From positions 434,001-498,000 of the forward strand of contig JAXMNU010000003.1 in the NCBI GenBank assembly GCA_034670265.1: DNA of 64,000 nucleotides, read 5' to 3'. The notes beneath the pieces were generated by a model. The model was not told where the DNA came from and ran no database searches. It was given only the letters and a program-made list of their open reading frames with translations. The position numbers and the translations under genes were made by a program. Positions 23,654 to 31,854 of this stretch are shown here, in pieces. The stretch comes from Halomarinibacterium sp034670265. Lineage in GTDB: Bacteria; Bacteroidota; Bacteroidia; Flavobacteriales; Flavobacteriaceae. Every line of letters begins with the position of its first letter. The stretch's first letter is position 1.

Positions 23654-24996
23654 TGAAGCAGGTATTAATTAAAAATGCCAATATTGTAAATGAGGGAAAG
23701 ATCTTCAATGGTGACGTACTTATTGAAGGAGATCGTATTTCTGAAATTGCCGAAAGTATAAGCAGTAAATCTTCAGATACACAAGTCATTGAAGCAGATG
23801 GTTTGTATTTGTTACCCGGAATGATTGATGATCAGGTTCATTTTCGTGAACCAGGGCTTACACACAAAGCCACTATCGAAAGTGAATCGAAAGCTGCTGT
23901 AGCTGGCGGAATCACCTCTTTTATTGAAATGCCTAACACCGTTCCGCAGGCAACCACAATTGAATTATTGGAAGAAAAGTTCGCACGAGCTGCCGAAACT
24001 TCTTGGGCCAACTATTCGTTTATGTTTGGTGGCACTAATCATAATTTGGATGAAATCCTCAAAGTAGACGAAACCAAAGTCGCGGGTCTAAAATTGTTTT
24101 TGGGTTCTTCAACTGGCGATATGTTGGTGGATGATTTACAAGTCTTGGAAAAGATTTTTAGCAATACAAAGCTGTTGATTTCTGCACATTGTGAAGATGA
24201 AGCAACCATAAAAAATAACCTCACCAAGTATATTGAGCAATATGGCGATGATATTCCAGTGGAATTACACCCCATTATCCGAAGTGAAGAGGCTTGTTAT
24301 ATTTCTTCTTCTCGAGCTATTGAATTGGCTAAGAAAACAGGAGCGCGTTTACACGTTTTCCATCTTTCTACCGAAAAGGAAACGCATCTTTTTGATAAGA
24401 AAAAGAAGTTAGCCGATAAAAAAATCACTTCCGAAGTATGTATTCATCATCTTTGGTTTACCGATGAAGATTATAAATCCAAAAGCACAAAAATTAAGTG
24501 GAATCCAGCGGTAAAAACGCAAAAAGACAAAGACGGTCTTTGGAAAGCCTTGTTGGAAGACCGCATCGATGTTATTGCTACAGACCACGCGCCGCATACG
24601 CTGGATGAAAAAAATCAAGTATATACCAAAGCGCCTTCGGGTGGGCCATTGGTGCAGCATGCTTTAGTAGCTTTGTTGGAAATGTACCATAAAGAGATGA
24701 TTTCGTTAGAGAAAATGGTTGAAAAATTTGCGCATAATCCTGCGATTTTATTCGAAATTAAGGATCGTGGATACATTCGTAAAGGGTATAAAGCAGATTT
24801 AGTATTGGTGGATATCAATGCACCCTGGACCGTAAACAAAGAGAATATTTTGTATCACTGTGGTTGGTCACCTTTTGAAGGCACTACTTTTAGGTCGCGT
24901 GTACGTTACACATTTATTAATGGGGTGTTGGCTTTCGAAAATGGTAAATTTCCCAATAGAACCCACGGAGAACGATTAACTTTTAACAGAGGATGA
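23650..24996 (+). CDS. pyrC: Dihydroorotase (QxH variant)
   Basis: A 448-residue amidohydrolase. The first motif reads DDQVHFREPG (Q62, H64) where most dihydroorotases have HxH. The carboxylated-lysine segment GLKLFLGSST, ISAHCED, LHVFHLST and the catalytic Asp in IATDHAPHT are present. It closes carbamoyl aspartate to dihydroorotate in pyrimidine synthesis, or is a close relative. The start overlaps the upstream stop (ATGATGA region) and the stop overlaps the DUF4296 start (ATGA), so the three genes are translationally coupled. Confidence 0.92.
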   Translation: MMKQVLIKNANIVNEGKIFNGDVLIEGDRISEIAESISSKSSDTQVIEADGLYLLPGMIDDQVHFREPGLTHKATIESESKAAVAGGITSFIEMPNTVPQATTIELLEEKFARAAETSWANYSFMFGGTNHNLDEILKVDETKVAGLKLFLGSSTGDMLVDDLQVLEKIFSNTKLLISAHCEDEATIKNNLTKYIEQYGDDIPVELHPIIRSEEACYISSSRAIELAKKTGARLHVFHLSTEKETHLFDKKKKLADKKITSEVCIHHLWFTDEDYKSKSTKIKWNPAVKTQKDKDGLWKALLEDRIDVIATDHAPHTLDEKNQVYTKAPSGGPLVQHALVALLEMYHKEMISLEKMVEKFAHNPAILFEIKDRGYIRKGYKADLVLVDINAPWTVNKENILYHCGWSPFEGTTFRSRVRYTFINGVLAFENGKFPNRTHGERLTFNRG

Positions 24997-25463
24997 GATT
25001 TTTAGTTAGTGTACTTATTTTATCTTTTTTGGCGGGTTGTCAGGATGTAAAGCGTCCCATAAAACCAGACAACCTAATTCCGAAGGATAAAATGGTCTTA
25101 ATTTTATCTGAATCCTATACTGGAAACGCCGCACGTAGTATTAATAATAGAATTATGCGAGACGAGGTGATTCAATTAGACTCGCTAATATTTAAAAAAT
25201 TTGATATTGACAGCCTTCAATTTGCGCAAAGTAATGCCTACTACGCCTCTCAGTTTAATGACTACATTGATATTTTAAAGAAAGTAGAAGAACGCTTAGT
25301 GGCTCAAAAAGCAGAAATTGATACCTTACTCATTCGAGAAGCTAAAATTAAAAAGGACAGTATTGATGCATTGCGTGATAAGCGAAAAGAAAAAAAGGAC
25401 TCAGTAAAAGGGAAAAAGGATTCTATTACTGAAGGAATTTCAATTCCTCCTGTTCAAAATTAG
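24993..25463 (+). CDS. DUF4296 lipoprotein
   Basis: A 156-residue protein with a lipobox (LSFLAGC) and the DUF4296 core RPIKPDNLIPKDKMVLIL, then FKKFDIDSLQFAQSNAYYAS and FNDYIDILKKVEERL, ending in a Lys/Asp/Ser-rich tail. The domain is found in Bacteroidota beside dihydroorotase genes, as here. The function is unknown. Its TAG stop overlaps the TAA of the convergent epimerase gene. Confidence 0.85.
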   Translation: MRFLVSVLILSFLAGCQDVKRPIKPDNLIPKDKMVLILSESYTGNAARSINNRIMRDEVIQLDSLIFKKFDIDSLQFAQSNAYYASQFNDYIDILKKVEERLVAQKAEIDTLLIREAKIKKDSIDALRDKRKEKKDSVKGKKDSITEGISIPPVQN

Positions 25464-26461
25464 GAGCGGTAGTTTTTGACAATTCGGGAAATGGTTTCGT
25501 CATACGGAGTAAACTTAAATCCTAATTCCTTTTCAATTTTTGAGGCATCATATTTCGAATACGTAAACATAGAATGAATCATTGCCTTTAACAAACTTCT
25601 TTTTGTCCTGAAGAGCTTACTCGAGAGCCAATCCAAGCTGCTTAAAAACAACAACGTTCTTTTGGATATACTTTTAGAAGGTGCTGGCTTCCCCAAAACA
25701 ACACTTAAGCCACCCAAAAATTCTTTATAGGTTAGATTTTTCGAAACCAACACGAAGCGTTCATTTTTTATATCACTTTCCATTAGAGACAGCATGACTT
25801 TTACTACGTCTTTAATATCCACAAAACCGGAACTTCCTTCAGTATAATACTTCACTCCTTTGGCGGCTCTTGTAATAAGCCTTCCACTGCTCGAATGCCA
25901 ATAGCCTTCGCCTAAAATCACTCCCGGATTTATAATCACAGCATCTAAACCTTCCTGCGTGCCTCGCCACACTTCCATTTCGGCGCCATATTTTGTAATG
26001 GAATATACACTGTTTTTTTCTTCGGGATTCCAAGGAGTTTCTTCGGTGATATATTCACCATTAAGTGACTGTCCCAACGTAGCAATGGAGCTTACACAGC
26101 ATATTTTTTTCACGTTGTTTGCCAGAGCGATATTGACCACATTCGCAGTGCCCTCGATATTTGCTTTTTTTAGGGCGTGATAGTGTTTGGGGTTAAAACT
26201 AACAAAGGCTGCACAATGATATACGTGGGTAATACCTTCAAAAGCTTTGGTAAGTGCAGGGATTTCTGTGATATTGGCTTCCACCCATTCAATCTTTTGG
26301 TAGAGAATTTCGGTATCTTGTGTGTAATAAGAAAACACCCTTTTTACCGACTCCAAATCGCTCGATTTTCTATGCGTAGCTCGAACCTTTGAATGCTGTT
26401 CAAGCAAATGATAGAGCAAATGTGCTCCTACCAATCCTGTACCGCCCGTGACTAATATCAT
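25460..26461 (-). CDS. NAD-dependent epimerase/dehydratase family protein
   Basis: A 333-residue extended SDR protein. From the ATG at 26461 it begins MILVTGGTGLVGAHLLYHL, the Rossmann glycine motif; an ATG five codons upstream is less typical. The catalytic YSITK (YxxxK) and the CCVSSIATLG Ser are visible, and the fold continues to about residue 330. It reduces or epimerises an unknown substrate; sugar nucleotides, dihydroflavonol-like or sterol-like compounds are all possible in this family. Confidence 0.88.
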   Translation of the reverse strand: MILVTGGTGLVGAHLLYHLLEQHSKVRATHRKSSDLESVKRVFSYYTQDTEILYQKIEWVEANITEIPALTKAFEGITHVYHCAAFVSFNPKHYHALKKANIEGTANVVNIALANNVKKICCVSSIATLGQSLNGEYITEETPWNPEEKNSVYSITKYGAEMEVWRGTQEGLDAVIINPGVILGEGYWHSSSGRLITRAAKGVKYYTEGSSGFVDIKDVVKVMLSLMESDIKNERFVLVSKNLTYKEFLGGLSVVLGKPAPSKSISKRTLLFLSSLDWLSSKLFRTKRSLLKAMIHSMFTYSKYDASKIEKELGFKFTPYDETISRIVKNYRS

Positions 26462-26562
26462 TTGGGAAAGATACAAGTTTGTTTTGAAAAAAATATTTAG
26501 GAAATCTTTTCTAAAAATAATTTTAACTATCTTGTAGGTAATTTATTTAAAATCATTTTATT

Positions 26563-26760
26563 ATGAAAATAATCATTTCCTTGGGGAGGGGAATAAAGAT
26601 TTTTCTTCTCCTTTTCTGTATTTTTTTATTTAATCCAACTACAATATTAGCCCAAGAGGAATTATGTGAGTACATCCATGATGCTTCTGTAGAGCAAAAC
26701 ACTTATTATTCGTATTCAACGTGCCCAAATGAAATTGCATCTCATACCCCATGTTTTTAA
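26563..26760 (+). CDS. Small secreted Cys-containing peptide, unrecognised
   Basis: A 65-residue product with a basic N-terminus, a strong hydrophobic signal core (IFLLLFCIFLF) and an AQ-type cleavage site, leaving a short mature peptide of about 35 residues with three cysteines (LCEYIHD, YSTCPNE, HTPCF). No family is recognised. It opens an AT-rich pocket of unknown genes that runs to tyrS. A real but poorly conserved secreted peptide is the most likely reading. Confidence 0.5.
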   Translation: MKIIISLGRGIKIFLLLFCIFLFNPTTILAQEELCEYIHDASVEQNTYYSYSTCPNEIASHTPCF

Positions 26761-26937
26761 CATAAAATTTACAGTTAAATGAACTTGGGGAGACACTTGT
26801 TAGCTATTTTTTTTGAAATTGTATTTATAATAAAGTAGTTTAGAGAAAGTATTTACCTAAGTCGTTTAAAAGTCGGAATTACCGAAACAGCGACTTAAAA
26901 CTATTTCTGAAAGTAGGTGACAAAAATAATTTTAATT

Positions 26938-28209
26938 ATGAAGAAATTAATATTTCTTAAAAAAATTTCTTTTTTATCAATTTCTCTCCTTTTTATTAAT
27001 TGTCAAAAAGAAGAAGCAAATCAAATAATAGAACATAATCATTCTATTGAACAAAAGTATACTAAAAAGAGCGTGAGTTTTAAAGATTTCAAGAGTAATT
27101 TTCTTGAAATTAATTCCCAAGAAAATACCAAAAATTACTTTATAGTTAATAATAATCGTATTGGAGGAGATTATATTATAAGTGTAAATACTGATAGAAT
27201 TGTAGAGTTTTCAAATGATAGTATTACAACTTATACATTTAATGCAGTGACGGAAGATCAAGATTTTGAAAGCTTTACCAATCTAGTTTATTTTGAAAAG
27301 AATGGACATACAGGTGAGGTGATTTTAAAATATACTCCTACACAGCAATGGATTGATAGATTAGCAGAAGGGGATAAACAGCTATTTAGTGGAATGTTAA
27401 GTATAATGTCACCTGATGGCGAGGTTTTAAATGAAGAAGAAATGATTGACGGTGTTCCACAAGGTAGAGCAGCAGAGTGTATATTTAGTGTAACGCCTAT
27501 TTGGATAGATTGTTACGGGCAGTCTTGTCCTTGTCCAGATGGAAATGGATTTTTAGGCGGGTGGGATATATTTATGTCATGCCCTCCAGCTGGAGGAGGA
27601 GGGTCAGGTGGTTCTGGTGGCGGTGGTTCCGGAGGTGGTTCTGGTAGCGGTGGAGGATCGGGGAATAATGGTGATTTACCTACCGATCCGTTGGAATGGA
27701 ATCTCTTTATGGATTTGGTAAGTTTACGAGGGCCTAATGATTATTTTTATTTAGATAATAATCTTGACCCTAATAATGCAATGGTTTATTCAAGTTTTGA
27801 TGAATTTGAAATACTTTTTTTAGAAGAATTAGTTAATCATAATGCAGAAATAATTGATAATCAGGATGGGACTTATACTACACATTACAGATTCCCATTG
27901 ACAATGTCTGAAATAAATGTATTTATTAATCAAACATTGAGAGATGTTTCAAACAACCAATATTATCAATTGCATTCTATAACAACATCCCATACTGGAA
28001 CAACTTTAGGCAGAACTTGGACAGTTGATACTACTAATTTTACTATTAATACAACTGCTGGTAAAGCGTCTATTGATATTTGGGGATCTATTGGTTATGA
28101 TTCATTTATTTCAGAAATTGGATTCTTTTTTCATAGATTCGTACATTTATCCATAGATATTAATATTGATACAGGACAAACAATGGGTGTCTCAATAAGT
28201 TTTGATTAA
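26938..28209 (+). CDS. Large secreted lipoprotein-like protein with Gly/Ser linker, unrecognised
   Basis: A 423-residue protein from the ATG at 26938. The N-terminus (LKKISFLSISLLFINC) looks like a lipoprotein signal. An N-terminal domain ends in a Cys-rich segment (ECIFSV, IDCYGQSCPCPDGNG, MSCPPAGG). A ~30-residue stretch of Gly and Ser (about 220-250) follows. The C-terminal domain (about 255-423) ends in beta-rich LSIDINIDTGQTMGVSISF. The function is unknown. A small membrane gene follows 14 bp downstream, so the two may be a unit. Confidence 0.65.
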   Translation: MKKLIFLKKISFLSISLLFINCQKEEANQIIEHNHSIEQKYTKKSVSFKDFKSNFLEINSQENTKNYFIVNNNRIGGDYIISVNTDRIVEFSNDSITTYTFNAVTEDQDFESFTNLVYFEKNGHTGEVILKYTPTQQWIDRLAEGDKQLFSGMLSIMSPDGEVLNEEEMIDGVPQGRAAECIFSVTPIWIDCYGQSCPCPDGNGFLGGWDIFMSCPPAGGGGSGGSGGGGSGGGSGSGGGSGNNGDLPTDPLEWNLFMDLVSLRGPNDYFYLDNNLDPNNAMVYSSFDEFEILFLEELVNHNAEIIDNQDGTYTTHYRFPLTMSEINVFINQTLRDVSNNQYYQLHSITTSHTGTTLGRTWTVDTTNFTINTTAGKASIDIWGSIGYDSFISEIGFFFHRFVHLSIDINIDTGQTMGVSISFD

Positions 28210-28223
28210 TAAATTTAAGTATT

Positions 28224-28448
28224 ATGATTATACAGAAAACTATTTTGGAACCTAACGAAGAAAATATTTATGAAATTACAGGAGCATTTTGGCCAGATTT
28301 TTTTCTTATTTTCTTGAATATTGTCTTACCTATTCTTGTCTTTTTTGGGGTAGTTTATTGTTTAATAAAATTTTATAAACTATTTAAAGAAATGAAAGAG
28401 ATATTAAAAGAAATTAATGGGAATATAGAAAGGAAAAGTAAAAATTAG
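28224..28448 (+). CDS. Small single-span membrane protein, unrecognised
   Basis: A 74-residue protein with one central hydrophobic helix (FFLIFLNIVLPILVFFGVVY) and a charged, coiled C-terminal tail (LFKEMKEILKEINGNIERK). It is close behind the linker-bearing lipoprotein gene and shares its AT-rich composition. The function is unknown; it could anchor or release the upstream protein, but that is only suggested by position. Confidence 0.55.
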   Translation: MIIQKTILEPNEENIYEITGAFWPDFFLIFLNIVLPILVFFGVVYCLIKFYKLFKEMKEILKEINGNIERKSKN

Positions 28449-28783
28449 ATATAGTTATAAGTTATTAAAAATCTTTATTTGATAACTTTTTCTTCTGTTA
28501 TTATTTCTAATAGGAATTTATGTTTTATATAGAATATTTAAGAAAGTAAAAAAATAAATATTTAGTGTTTTCATTTAAGTCATCAAGTTTTTTGATGACT
28601 TAAATTTTTACAATAATTTGATTCTTAAAAACCTAATTGTATGTCACAATTAGTGTATACTAAGTTATAAAATTAAAAGGTCAAATAGTAAAGAAATCGA
28701 TTTTACATTTGGAGTCTGCAATAAAAGATTATCGAAAAGATAATTTGTTTTTAGGTATACTTTTCCATTTTAATACATCCAAC
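28449..28783. other. AT-rich gap with a hairpin, a start-less hydrophobic frame and no clear gene
   Basis: This 335-bp stretch precedes the tyrS promoter. A frame from 28486 to 28557 reads as a hydrophobic helix ending in a basic tail (IGIYVLYRIFKKVKK) but lacks a start codon, so it may be a relic of a small membrane gene. A long hairpin follows. No other feature is seen. Confidence 0.5.
28574..28609 (+). terminator. Strong terminator hairpin closing the AT-rich gene pocket
   Basis: TTTAAGTCATCAA (28574-28586) and TTGATGACTTAAA (28592-28604) form a perfect 13-bp stem over a short T-rich loop, followed by T residues. Confidence 0.75.
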
Positions 28784-28792
28784 TATCTTTGC
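28784..28792 (+). promoter_or_regulatory. -7 promoter element of tyrS
   Basis: TATCTTTGC fits TAnnTTTG and lies 16 bp before the tyrS ATG. Confidence 0.5.
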
Positions 28793-28808
28793 GACAAACA
28801 AAAAGACA

Positions 28809-30104
28809 ATGCTTAAAAATTTTATAGAAGAATTGACATGGCGTGGGATGATTCACGATGTCATGCCAGACACCGAAACACACCTTAATGAAGCGATACG
28901 TGTGGCGTATGTAGGCTTTGACCCTACAGCAGATTCCTTACACATTGGGAACTTGGTACCTATTATGTTGTTAGCATTTTTTCAGCGTTGTGGACATAGG
29001 CCAGTAGCATTGGTGGGCGGTGCAACGGGAATGATTGGTGACCCCTCAGGGAAATCGAGCGAACGAAATTTGCTAGACGAAAAAACACTGCGTCACAATC
29101 AAGAATGTGTGCGACAGCAATTGTCTCAGTTTTTAGATTTTTCTTCAGGAGCTGAAAATGAAGCGGTAATGGTTAATAACTACGATTGGATGAAGGAATT
29201 TACTTTTCTGGATTTTATTCGCGATGTTGGGAAGCATATTACCGTGAATTATATGATGGCAAAAGATTCTGTAAAGAATAGAATCTCTGGCGAAGGAAAT
29301 GATGGTATGTCTTTTACGGAGTTTACCTATCAATTGGTGCAGGGATACGATTTTCTTCATTTATTTAAAAACCATAATTGCACCCTCCAAATGGGTGGAA
29401 GCGACCAATGGGGGAATATTACCACAGGAACCGAATTAATCCGCAGAATTGGCAATGGAAAAGGCTACGCGCTTACCTGCCCTTTAATTACAAAAAGCGA
29501 TGGAAGCAAATTCGGAAAAAGCGAAGGCGGCAACGTTTGGTTGGATGCCAATAGAACATCACCTTATAAATTTTACCAATATTGGTTAAATACCAGTGAT
29601 GAAGATGCCGAAAAATATATCAAAATTTTTACCTTTTTGGATAAAGAAACGATTGAAAGCTTAGTAGCAGAACATAAAGAAGCACCCCATATGCGTTTGC
29701 TTCAAAAGCGATTAGCACAAGAGGTAACCATTACAGTGCATAGTGAAGTAGAATATGAAAATGCAGTGAAAGCTTCCGAGATTTTATTTGGAAAATCAAC
29801 TTCCGAAGATTTAAAAAACCTGAATGAAAAAACCTTCCTCGATGTATTTGAAGGGGTTCCACAAGCGGAAATACCTTCAGAAGAATTAACCAACGGATTC
29901 GATATTATTGGTGCTTTGGCTGAGAAGACAGGTTTTTTAAAATCCAATGGCGAAGCACGTCGCGCTTTGAAAGAGAATTCTATTTCGGTAAATAAAGAAA
30001 AGGTGGGTGAAGATTTTCAGATTACCTCAAACGACTTAATTAATGGTCAGTTTGTATTACTTCAGCGAGGTAAAAAGAACTATTTTATCATTAAAGTTGT
30101 ATAA
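28809..30104 (+). CDS. tyrS: Tyrosine--tRNA ligase
   Basis: A 431-residue class I synthetase of the TyrRS-S type. It has YVGFDPTADSLHIGNLVP (HIGH motif LHIGN), GGATGMIGDPSGKS, QLVQGYDFLHLF, MGGSDQWGNITTG and the KFGKSEGG loop (KMSKS equivalent). The C-terminal S4-like domain starts near 360 (GEARRALKENSISVNKEKV). It charges tRNA-Tyr. It is monocistronic, with a repeat element after it. Confidence 0.97.
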   Translation: MLKNFIEELTWRGMIHDVMPDTETHLNEAIRVAYVGFDPTADSLHIGNLVPIMLLAFFQRCGHRPVALVGGATGMIGDPSGKSSERNLLDEKTLRHNQECVRQQLSQFLDFSSGAENEAVMVNNYDWMKEFTFLDFIRDVGKHITVNYMMAKDSVKNRISGEGNDGMSFTEFTYQLVQGYDFLHLFKNHNCTLQMGGSDQWGNITTGTELIRRIGNGKGYALTCPLITKSDGSKFGKSEGGNVWLDANRTSPYKFYQYWLNTSDEDAEKYIKIFTFLDKETIESLVAEHKEAPHMRLLQKRLAQEVTITVHSEVEYENAVKASEILFGKSTSEDLKNLNEKTFLDVFEGVPQAEIPSEELTNGFDIIGALAEKTGFLKSNGEARRALKENSISVNKEKVGEDFQITSNDLINGQFVLLQRGKKNYFIIKVV

Positions 30105-30107
30105 ATT

Positions 30108-30168
30108 GTCATTCAGAGTGAAACGAAGAATCTTTTAGATGAGATTCCTCACGTACGTTCGGAATGAC
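30108..30168. repeat. Intergenic inverted repeat after tyrS
   Basis: GTCATTC (30108-30114) pairs with GAATGAC (30162-30168), and inner arms GAATCT and AGATTC also pair, giving a cruciform-like element of 61 bp. The GTCATTC ends and CGAAGAATCT core are typical of dispersed repeats in Flavobacteriia. Confidence 0.65.
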
Positions 30169-30173
30169 AAAAC

Positions 30174-30199
30174 AAGAAAGCCCCGATTCCTCGAGGCTT
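30174..30199 (-). terminator. Terminator hairpin downstream of the DUF350 gene
   Basis: On the minus strand GAAAGCC and GGCTTTC form a 7-bp stem with an extra inner CGA/TCG pairing. It directly follows the motif GGTTAGTTAGTTGA, which also occurs just before the terminator near 59.15 kb. Confidence 0.65.
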
Positions 30200-30213
30200 T
30201 CAACTAACTAACC
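30200..30213 (-). promoter_or_regulatory. GGTTAGTTAGTTGA motif before a terminator
   Basis: Exact 14-base match, on the minus strand, to a motif at 59135-59148 that also abuts a terminator. It lies in the 3' untranslated region of the DUF350 operon. The role is unknown. Confidence 0.45.
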
Positions 30214-30296
30214 AACCAATTATGAATGTAGTTAAGGGAAATTTCCCTTTTTCATAACACTATATTGGTCGTGCTATTTACCATTCCTTACAGTTA

Positions 30297-30812
30297 TTAC
30301 ATAAAATTAGAAACCTCAGGATAGGGGATTAGAGAACTTATTAATAAAGCAATACTTTCCTTTACAATAAGGGTAATACTCACTAGTGTAGCAGCCACTA
30401 GAATGGCAACCCCTACATGATTGTTTTTAATGGCTTGAAACTCATTAATCCCACGTGTAAGCATGGAAAATAGAAAAAATACCGAAGCATTGATAATCAC
30501 GGCTGCTAAAAACCCTATTAATAAATAAATCCCCGAATATTTTACAATGGTTGCCATATCAACCGCATCGGTTTGCGTGGTTGCCAACCGAATTATATTG
30601 GTGATGGAAGGTAGAATTTCGCTTAAAATAAGTCCAATACTTAGGATGATTCCCGAAGTGAAAACGGTAAAAGCAGTATTGTTCCCTTTTACATCTTCTT
30701 TTTGGAAAAATAGTTTGTGAAGGATGCTATACGAAACATAAATAATGGCCACCGTAATAAGTATGGATAGGATGACTTCAAAAAGTGCGAGTGTAAAAAG
30801 TTGTTTGTTCAT
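30297..30812 (-). CDS. DUF350 membrane protein
   Basis: A 171-residue protein with four hydrophobic helices. The first reads FEVILSILITVAIIYVSYSIL, and the later LLIGFLAAVIINASVFFLF followed by TRGINEFQAIKNNHVGVAILVAATLV matches the DUF350 pattern of paired helices with an N-N-H-x-x-x-A turn. The function is unknown. It is the last gene of an operon with a transglutaminase-like and a LuxE-like gene; DUF350 genes in other bacteria often accompany peptide- or amine-modifying enzymes. Confidence 0.8.
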   Translation of the reverse strand: MNKQLFTLALFEVILSILITVAIIYVSYSILHKLFFQKEDVKGNNTAFTVFTSGIILSIGLILSEILPSITNIIRLATTQTDAVDMATIVKYSGIYLLIGFLAAVIINASVFFLFSMLTRGINEFQAIKNNHVGVAILVAATLVSITLIVKESIALLISSLIPYPEVSNFM

Positions 30813-30819
30813 GAGTTCG

Positions 30820-31854
30820 TTATTTACTTGTTAGTACCACATTCCAGTGGGTAATATCGTTAAAATTGCCAGGAAGCTGCCCTGCTGTATAATATTTTGC
30901 GGTGGTTTCCCAAACCACATATTTTTTTCCGTAGTGAGTTTTAAACAATCCAGTCGCAGGGATATTTATCCCAATAATAGAATGTCTATAAAACGTACTA
31001 TTTAATATGGCGACATCATAGTTAAAATGTTTCAAAATGGAGTAAATTAAAACCGTACGCGTATCGCAATCGCCTTTTAAATTCTGAAGAAAAGACACCG
31101 GATTTTGAATGCCATACTTTATGTTTCCAATACAACAATCGGGACAATCTTCGAGTACTGTTCGTATGGAATCTTCATAACTATCTGCAGGCAAGCAAGC
31201 CTCTTGAAACACAAAAGAATAGGGAATGTCTTGGATGCAGGAAATGACCATTTCGGCAAATTCCATCTGATTTAGTTTTTTGTTCAAATGAATTTCTTCA
31301 AAAGCCTTCATCACGAGATCGAGGCTAGGAGTATCTGTTCTATCAATATAGTCGTAAAGCATTCCCCAAAAATTTGAGCCAGAAACGGGTCTAAACCCAT
31401 CTGTTGTTCGAAATAGGCGAAGAAAATCTTTTTCTCGAACCGTTAATTTTCCTTGGTAATTATTTCCGTAGTTATCTTTCCAAACACGATTGCTTGAATA
31501 CACTGAAATAGAATCAACCCCTTCTAAAATAGTAGATTTTGCCACACCTTCTTCGATGTTGAATGTAATATCATCGGAAGCTGGAATTTTTACAAACTCA
31601 ATAATAAATAGAAATAAAAACCGAATTCCAATAATTAGGAAAAAGATGAACCCTACATTTTTTAATAGGCTCGAAATAGTAGGCTTCCCAATTAGCTTTG
31701 ATGTTAGTAAAGCAGCAATAATCCCAGCAATAACAAAAGATATAATCCATTGAATATTTAGAATAGAAGCGATAACAATGGCTCCAATAAAGCTGATGAG
31801 CACAAAAACAAAAAGCCAAAGGCATCCATTATTTTTTTTAGTTTTTTGCTCCAT
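30820..31854 (-). CDS. Membrane-anchored transglutaminase-like protein
   Basis: A 344-residue protein with three N-terminal membrane helices (about 11-30, 33-52, 67-87) and a C-terminal papain-like transglutaminase domain. The triad is visible as GDCDTRT (C263), YRHSIIGI (H291) and WETTA (E316, where Asp is usual). The CPDCC cysteine cluster at 237-241 is unusual. It may cleave or cross-link amide bonds, substrate unknown. The start overlaps the LuxE-like stop by one base, so they are coupled. Confidence 0.75.
   Translation of the reverse strand: MEQKTKKNNGCLWLFVFVLISFIGAIVIASILNIQWIISFVIAGIIAALLTSKLIGKPTISSLLKNVGFIFFLIIGIRFLFLFIIEFVKIPASDDITFNIEEGVAKSTILEGVDSISVYSSNRVWKDNYGNNYQGKLTVREKDFLRLFRTTDGFRPVSGSNFWGMLYDYIDRTDTPSLDLVMKAFEEIHLNKKLNQMEFAEMVISCIQDIPYSFVFQEACLPADSYEDSIRTVLEDCPDCCIGNIKYGIQNPVSFLQNLKGDCDTRTVLIYSILKHFNYDVAILNSTFYRHSIIGINIPATGLFKTHYGKKYVVWETTAKYYTAGQLPGNFNDITHWNVVLTSK

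Noticed and set aside
27594..27668. Tandem DNA repeat or CRISPR-like array in the Gly/Ser region
   Set aside because: Codons vary (GGT, GGA, GGC) with no regular unit or spacers; it is a protein linker.
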